A stretch of DNA of 64,000 nucleotides, from the NCBI RefSeq assembly GCF_963678635.1, contig NC_087063.1, forward strand, positions 64,525,290 through 64,589,289. Reading direction: 5' to 3'. The position numbers and the translations under genes were made by a program. Every line of letters starts with the position of its first letter. Within the stretch, counting starts at the first letter, position 1. The notes beneath the pieces were generated by a model, which did not search any database, was not told the origin of the DNA, and saw only the letters and a list, made by a program, of their open reading frames with translations. Positions 58,191 through 64,000 of the stretch are shown here, one piece after another. The stretch is from Symsagittifera roscoffensis. Lineage: Eukaryota; Xenacoelomorpha; Acoela; Convolutidae.

Positions 58191-59252
58191 CTGAACAAGT
58201 GAACAAACGAGACTTTCCAACATCGTATGTGATTATCTCTGATCACATATATCACATATGTTTAGGTATATACAGGTCTGGTTCAGTCGTGATCATCTAA
58301 TATTGAGGGTTAAATCTGTCCAATCTAGGTATATAGGTATGACCATGTAAAATTCGGGTATAAACAGGTCTCATCCAGCTATGACCAAGTCAAACGAGGT
58401 ATGACCAGCTCTGAAGCAGGTACGATCCGGTTTGGATCAGATGTGGACTCAAATATGATCAAACCTGACTCAACATCTGACTGTATAGTTCAGTTCTCGC
58501 CTGAACGTATCTGTTTCAGACTTGTTCAGGCCGAAAAAAGACATACCACAGACTTGAAACAGGACTGAAACTTGCATGTTTTTTTTTATGATCAGATTAG
58601 ATTTTGACTCAAAGTTACAACACGGGATACACCATAAGGCAGTCAACATTTTCCTTGTTAAGTCGCTGTAAAATGAGACAAAACAAAAATGAGTATTGTT
58701 TTTTGGTTAAACAAATTCATCTCCAAAATTTTATGAAAAACGGGTTTTTTAGATAATCCTAGAGATGTTAGCTGATTCTTTGGTAGCATCAAACGTCTTC
58801 TTTAGCGTCAATTTTGCCATAGTTTCAATTAATGATCACGCATGCCATGCTAAAACTGAAAAGTTTGAACAAGCAAAAGGCCTGAACAAGTCTGAAACAG
58901 ATAAGTTCAGGCAAGAACTTAACTATACAGTCAGATGTTGAGTCAGGTTTGATCATATCTGAGTCCACATCTGATCCAAACCGGATCGTACCTGCTTCAG
59001 AGCTGGTCATACCTCGTTTGACTTGGTCATAGCTGGATAAGACCTGTTTTTACCAGGTCAAACCCGGATGAGACCTCTGTATACCGAAATTTACTTGGTC
59101 ATAACTATATATACCTAGATTGGACGGATTTAACCCTCAATATTAGATGATCACGACTGAACCAGACCTGTATACACATAAACATATGTGATATATGTGC
59201 TCAGAGATAATCACATACGATGTTGGAAAGTCTCGTTTGTTCACTTGTTCAG
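58191..59252. mobile_element. Foldback element with arms of about 340-370 bp
   Basis: The left arm (58191-58532) starts CTGAACAAGTGAACAAACGA. The right arm (58879-59252) ends with its exact reverse complement, and the match continues with scattered differences and a few indels over the whole arm. The loop of about 346 bp is AT-rich and non-coding. The arms contain degenerate 20-24-bp units such as TATGACCAAGTCAAACGAGG. No transposase and no clear target duplication are seen. The right terminus touches the satellite. Confidence 0.9.
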
Positions 59253-59642
59253 TTTTGTCGAACTTGGTCGACTCATTTAACGAACTTGCTCCACTCATCT
59301 ATCTAACTTGGTCGACTTGTGCAACAATCTTGGTCACCGCATGTTTCGAACTTGGTCAACTTCCGCTAACAAGGTCGACTCGTGTATCGATCTTGGTCGA
59401 CTTTTGTTTCGAACTTGATCGACTCATTTATTGAACTTGGTCGACTCATTTAACGAACTTGCTCGACTCGTGTATCGAGCTTGGTCGACTCATGTTTCGA
59501 ACTTGTTCGACTCATGCATCGAACTTTGACGACTCGTGTATCAAGCTTCGTCGACTCAATTACCGAACTTGATCGTTTCATTTATCGAGCTTGGTCGACT
59601 TGTGTATCTAGCTTGGTCGACTCGAGTATCGAGCTCGGTCGA

Positions 59643-61200
59643 ATCAAGTTTCGAACTTGGTTGACTCTTGTATCGAACTTGCGCGACTCGTGTATCGAGC
59701 TTGGTTGACTCAATTATCGAACTTGGTCGACTCATGAATCGAAGTTGGTCGACTCGTGTATCGAGCTTGGTCGACTCATGTTTCGAACTTGTTCGACTCA
59801 TGCATCGAACTTTGTCGACTCGTGTATCGAGCTTGGTCGACTCAATTATGGAACTTGATCGACTCATGTATCGAACCTGGTCGACTCGTGTAACGATCTT
59901 GTTCAATGCATGTTTTCGCACTTGGTCAACTTCTGTATCGAACATGATTGACTCGTGTATCGATCTTGGTCGACTTTTGTTTCGAACTTGGTCGACTCAT
60001 TTGTCGAACTTGGTCGACTCATTTAACGAACTTGCTCCACTCATCTATCGAACTTGGTCGACTTGTGCAACGATCTTGGTCAACGCATGTTTCGAACTTG
60101 GTCAACTTCCGTTAACATGGTCGACTCGTGTATCGATCTTGGTTGACTTATGTTTCGAGCTTGGTCGTTTCATTTAATGAACCTGGTCGATTCATTTATC
60201 GAGCTTGGTCGACTTGTGTATCGAGCTTGGTCGTCTTTTGTTTTGAACTTGGTCAACCCATGTACCGAACTTGGTCGACTCGTGTATCGAGCTTGGTCGA
60301 ATCATGTTTCGAACTTGGTCGACTCTTGTATCGAACTTGCGCGACTCGTGTATTGAGCTTGGTTGACTCAATTATCGAACTTGGTCGACTCATGTATCGA
60401 ATTTGGTCGACTCGTGTATCGAGCTTGATCGACTAGTGTTTCGTACTTGTTCGACTCATGCATCGAACTTTGTGGACTCGTGTATCGAGCTTGGTCGACT
60501 CAATTACCGAACTTGATCGACTCATGTAACGAACCTGGTCGACTCGTGTAACGATCTTGGTCATTGCATGTTTCGAACTTGGTCAACTTCTGTATCGAAC
60601 ATGATCGACTCGTGTATCGATCTTGGTCGACTTTTGTTTCGAACTTGGTCGACTCATTTATTGAACTTGGTCGACTCATCTAACGAGCTTGCTCGACTCG
60701 TGTATCGAGCTTGATCGACTCATGTATCGAACCTGATCGGCTTGTACAACGATCTTGGCTGACCTATAATTCGAACTTGTTCGACTCATTTAACGAAACG
60801 GGTCGACTCACTTAACGATCTTGGTCGACTCAAGCAACGAAATCGGTCGACTCATTTATCGAGCTTGGTCGACTTGTGTATCGAGTTCTTGGTCGATTCA
60901 TGTTTTGAACTTGATCAACCCATGTACCGAACTTGGTCGACTCGTGTATCGAGCTTGGTCGAATCATGTTTCGAACTTGGTCGACTCTTGTATCGAACTT
61001 GCGCGACTCGTGTGTTGAGCTTGGTTGACTCAATTATCGAACTTGGTCGACTCATGTATCGAATTTGGTCGACTCGTGTATCGAGCTTGATCGACTAATG
61101 TTTCGTACTTGTTCGACTCATGCATCGAACTTTGTGGACTCGTGTATCGAGCTTGGTCGAGTCAATTACCGAACTTGATCGACTCATGTAACGAACCTGG
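59643..61200 (+). repeat. Higher-order repeat of about 660 bp
   Basis: The marker string ATCAAGTTTC/ATCATGTTTCGAACTTGGT, followed by TTGCGCGACTCGTG, starts at 59643, 60301 and 60963. The steps are 658 and 662 bp, about 30 basic units. The intervals share long runs of identical variant units. Confidence 0.85.
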
Positions 61201-61970
61201 TTGACTCGTGTATCGAGCTTGGTTGACTCAATTATCGAACTTGGTCGACTCAAGTATCGAAGTTGGTCGACTCGTGTATCCAGCTTGGTCGAATCATGTT
61301 TCGAACTTGTTCGACTCAAGCATCACACTCTGTGGACTCGTGTATCGAGCTTGGTCGACTCAATTATCGAACATGATCGACTCATGTATCGAACTTGGTC
61401 AACTCGTGTAACGATCATAGTTAATGCATGTTTCGAACTTGGTGAACTTTTGTATTGAACTTGGTCGAATCGTGCATCGGTCTTGGTCGACTTAAATTTC
61501 GAACTTGGTCGACTCATATGTCGAACTTGGTCGACTTGTGTATCGCGCTTGGTCAAATCAGGTTTCGAACTCCGTCGACTCATGTATCGTACTTTGTCTT
61601 TCGTGTATCGAGCTTGGTCGACTCAATTATCGAGCTTGGTCGACTCATATATCGAACCTGGTTGATTCGTGTAACGCGCTTGGTTAAATCATTTTTCGAA
61701 CTTGGTCGACTTGTGTATCGCGCTTGGTCAAATCATGTTTCGAACTCCGTCGACTCATGTATCGTACTGGGTCTACTCGTGTATCGAGCTTGTTCGACTC
61801 CTAATTCGAACTTGGTCGACTTCCTTATCGACTTGGTCGACTCGTGCATCGAACTTGTTCGACTCATGTTGTGAACTTGGTTGACTCATGCATCGAGCTT
61901 TTTCGACTCGTGTATCGAACTTGGTCGACTTGTGTATAGCTATTGGTCAAATCATGCTTCGAACTCCGTC

Positions 61971-63200
61971 GACCCATGTATCGAACTTGCGCGACTCGTG
62001 TATCGAGCTTGGTTGACTCCACTATCGAACTTGGTCGCCTCATATATTGAACTTGGTCGACTCGTGTATCGAGCCTGGTCGACTCATATTTCGAGCTTGA
62101 TCGACTCATGAATCAAACTTTGTCGACTCGTGTAAGGATTTTGGTCAATTCATGTTTAGAACTTCTACAATTTATGTATCGAACTTGGTTGACTCTTGTA
62201 TCGATCTTGGTCGACTTATGTTTCGAACTTGGTCGACTCATGTTTCGAACTTGGTCGACTCATGTATCAAACTTGGTCGACTCCTGTTTTGAATTTGGTT
62301 GACTCGTGCATCGAGCTTTTTCTACTCGTATATCGAACGTGGTCGACTTGTGTATCGCTCTTGGTCAAATCATGCTTCGAACTCCGTCGACCCATGTATC
62401 GAACTTGGGCGACTCGTGTATCGAGCTTGGTTGACTCCATTATCGATTTTGGTCGACTCATGTATTGAACTTGATGGACTCGTGTATCGAGCTTGGTCGA
62501 CTCATGTTTCGAGCTTGATCGACTCAAGAATCAAACTTTGTCGACTCGTGTAACGAGCTTGGTCAACTCATGTTTCGAACTTGTTCAATTTTTGTATTGA
62601 ACTGGGTCGACTTGTGTATCGCGCTTGGTCAAATCATGTTTCGAACTCCGTCGACCCATGTATCGAACTGGGTCGACTCGTGTATCGATCTTGTTCGACT
62701 CCTAATTCGAACTTGGTCGACTCCTTTATCGAAATTGGTCGACTCGTGTATCGAACTTGGTCGACTCATGTTTTGAACTTGGTTGACTCATGCATCGAAC
62801 TTGGTCGACTCATGTATTGAACTTGGTCGAATCGTGTATCGAGCTTGGTCAGCTCATGTTTCGAACTTGTTCAATTTTTGTATTGAACTTGGTCGACTCG
62901 TGTATCGATCTTGGTCGATTTATGTTTCGAACTTGGTCGACTCATTAACCAAACTTTGTCGACTCGTGTAACGAGCTTGGTCAACTCATGTTTCGAACTT
63001 GTTCAATTTTTGTATTGAACTTGGTCGACTCGTGTATCGATCTTGGTCGACTTATGTTTCGAACTTGGTCGACTCATGTTTCGAACTTGGTCGGCTTGTG
63101 CATCGCTCTCGGTCAAATCATGCTTCGAACTCCGTCGACCCATGTATCGAACTTGCTCGATTCGTGCATCGCACTTGCGCGACTCGTGTATCGAGCTTGG
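61971..63200 (+). repeat. Second higher-order repeat set
   Basis: The marker GACCCATGTATCGAACTTG, preceded by TGCTTCGAACTCCGTC, starts at 61971, 62389 and 63137. The steps are 418 and 748 bp, exactly 19 and 34 basic units. This half of the array therefore expanded separately from 59.6-61.2 kb. Confidence 0.85.
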
Positions 63201-63561
63201 TTGACTCCATTGTCGAACTTGGTCGAATCATGTATCGATCTTGGTCGACTCGTGTATCGAACTTAGTCGACTCATGTTTTGAACTCCGTCGACCCATGTC
63301 TCGAACCGGGTCGACTCGTGTATCGATCTTGGTCAACTCATGTTTTGAACTTGGTCAATTCATGTATCAAACTTGGTTGACTCTTGTATCGATCTTGGTC
63401 GACTTATGTTTCGAACTTGGTCGACTCATGGTTCGATTTTGGTCGACTCATTTATTGAACTTGGTCGACTCATGTATCGAATTTGGTCGACTCGCGTATT
63501 GAGCTTGGTTGACTCATGCATCGAACTTGATCGATTCATGAATCGAATTTGGTCGATTTGC

Positions 63562-63712
63562 TGAATGGAGCTGTTATTGGATCACCTCAAGCAGAGTTCC
63601 AGAGTTAACATTGAGTTTTTTGCGTGGAATAAGGAGCGGAATGGTTTTAATTTGCAATCACTTGGTTAAGCACAATTCATGGTTAAATTCTGATTTTCAG
63701 AACACCTAGAAC
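63562..63712. other. Short spacer after the satellite
   Basis: The array ends at GGTCGATTTGCTGAATGG. Nothing is recognised before the family B end. Confidence 0.4.
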
Positions 63713-63800
63713 CAGGGGCGGATTAAGGGGGAGGGCCATGGAGACGCATCTTCTCTGAAGAATCTGACCATAACAAATACCAATGGGTCCCTCTTCGCGC
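63713..63800 (+). mobile_element. Family B terminal fragment
   Basis: CAGGGGCGGATTAAGGGG is an intact B terminus. The inner sequence diverges from the other copies within about 100 bp. Confidence 0.6.
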
Positions 63801-63904
63801 ATTTCACTTGAATTTTTTTGCCGCTGTCTTTGTTCCTTGAGAGAATTTTTGAGGTGTAAAAGGTGTGAAACTGCGTGTTTTTTTAGTTATTCTATGAGTT
63901 GAGG

Positions 63905-63928
63905 CAGGTACCTGCTAACAGGTACCTG
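63905..63928. repeat. Paired palindromic decamers
   Basis: CAGGTACCTG, itself a perfect palindrome, occurs at 63905-63914 and 63919-63928 separated by CTAA. A TATATATAC word follows at about 63949. A regulatory role is possible but unsupported. Confidence 0.6.
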
Positions 63929-64000
63929 TCAGTCGGCCTCATTCTCAGTATATATACTCCGTTCAAAAGTACAGTGCTCTTTTTAAAATCGTCGACATTG

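Larger units (their letters stand above)
59253..63561 (+). repeat. 22-bp satellite array, about 195 units
   Basis: Units of the type CTTGGTCGACTCATGTTTCGAA follow each other with a strict 22-bp register for 4.3 kb. Each unit contains the palindromes GTCGAC and often TTCGAA, and about three CpG. Units vary (CTCGTGTATCGAG, CTCAATTATCGAA, CATGCATCGAA) and variant strings recur as higher-order repeats. Because 22 is not a multiple of 3 and units rarely contain stops, ORFs up to 169 codons appear in several frames on both strands with a 22-residue period. They are by-products. Confidence 0.97.

Noticed and set aside
59668-60177. 169-codon plus-strand ORF, and other ORFs up to 167 codons, inside the satellite
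   Set aside because: The 22-bp unit rarely contains stops and gives a 22-residue repeat in several frames on both strands. The open frames follow from the repeat and are not evidence of a protein.
59253-63561. CRISPR-like array
   Set aside because: Units abut without unique spacers, vary in sequence, and the window is eukaryotic in character; it is a satellite.
63949-63957. TATATATAC as a core promoter
   Set aside because: Such words are common by chance in AT-rich DNA, and the window ends before any gene could be seen.

Overview
The window looks like nuclear DNA of a transposon-rich, AT-rich eukaryote, most probably an invertebrate. It has no bacterial gene layout: no long ORFs, no operons and no Shine-Dalgarno sites. 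It has T- and A-rich spacer, many decayed interspersed repeats, an LTR retrotransposon, terminal-inverted-repeat elements, palindromes and a satellite. No species can be named from the sequence, and no complete, recognisable host gene is present. Almost all ORFs of 60-170 codons are chance ORFs, repeat-derived ORFs or possible single exons. A 200-base gap of Ns lies at 603-802.

Region by region. 1-13.3 kb is dominated by copies of one dispersed family of about 0.5 kb (here family A), whose ends form small hairpins, by a second family with hAT-like ends CAGGGGCGGA (family B), and by a direct duplication (4.5-5.7 kb and 5.9-6.7 kb). 13.3-23.2 kb is mostly single-copy-looking AT-rich DNA with a few coding-like ORFs; the best is a minus-strand segment at 14525-14696 that could be a first exon with a membrane anchor. 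23.8-27.4 kb is an old head-to-tail duplication of about 2 kb whose two halves both keep remnants of the same minus-strand reading frame. 27.6-28.0 kb is a small inverted-repeat element. 28-41 kb again carries many A and B copies, including head-to-tail A pairs, a retroelement protease fragment (33.8-34.1 kb), a less AT-rich coding-like island (34.2-35.0 kb) and a perfect 70-bp-arm palindrome (36489-36634).

42.9-45.1 kb has several coding-like segments of unknown function. 45.5-46.2 kb has short arrays of 22-bp and 21-bp units. 46771-52260 is a degenerate Ty3/Gypsy-type LTR retrotransposon with about 380-bp LTRs, an AAAG target duplication and a recognisable integrase C-terminal GPY/F module. 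52.9-57.4 kb holds a second large palindrome, an inverted-repeat element with CCCGGG ends, and two nearly identical 345-bp direct repeats. 58191-59252 is a foldback element with arms of about 340-370 bp, and directly against it begins a 4.3-kb satellite of 22-bp units (59253-63561) with higher-order structure. The window closes with another family B end.

The most interesting thread is the 22-bp repeat. The large satellite, the small array at 45.5 kb and the degenerate units inside the foldback arms share a TTGGTC/GGTCGA word and nearly the same period. This suggests one sequence family that has moved and expanded several times. That link is inference from eye alignment.
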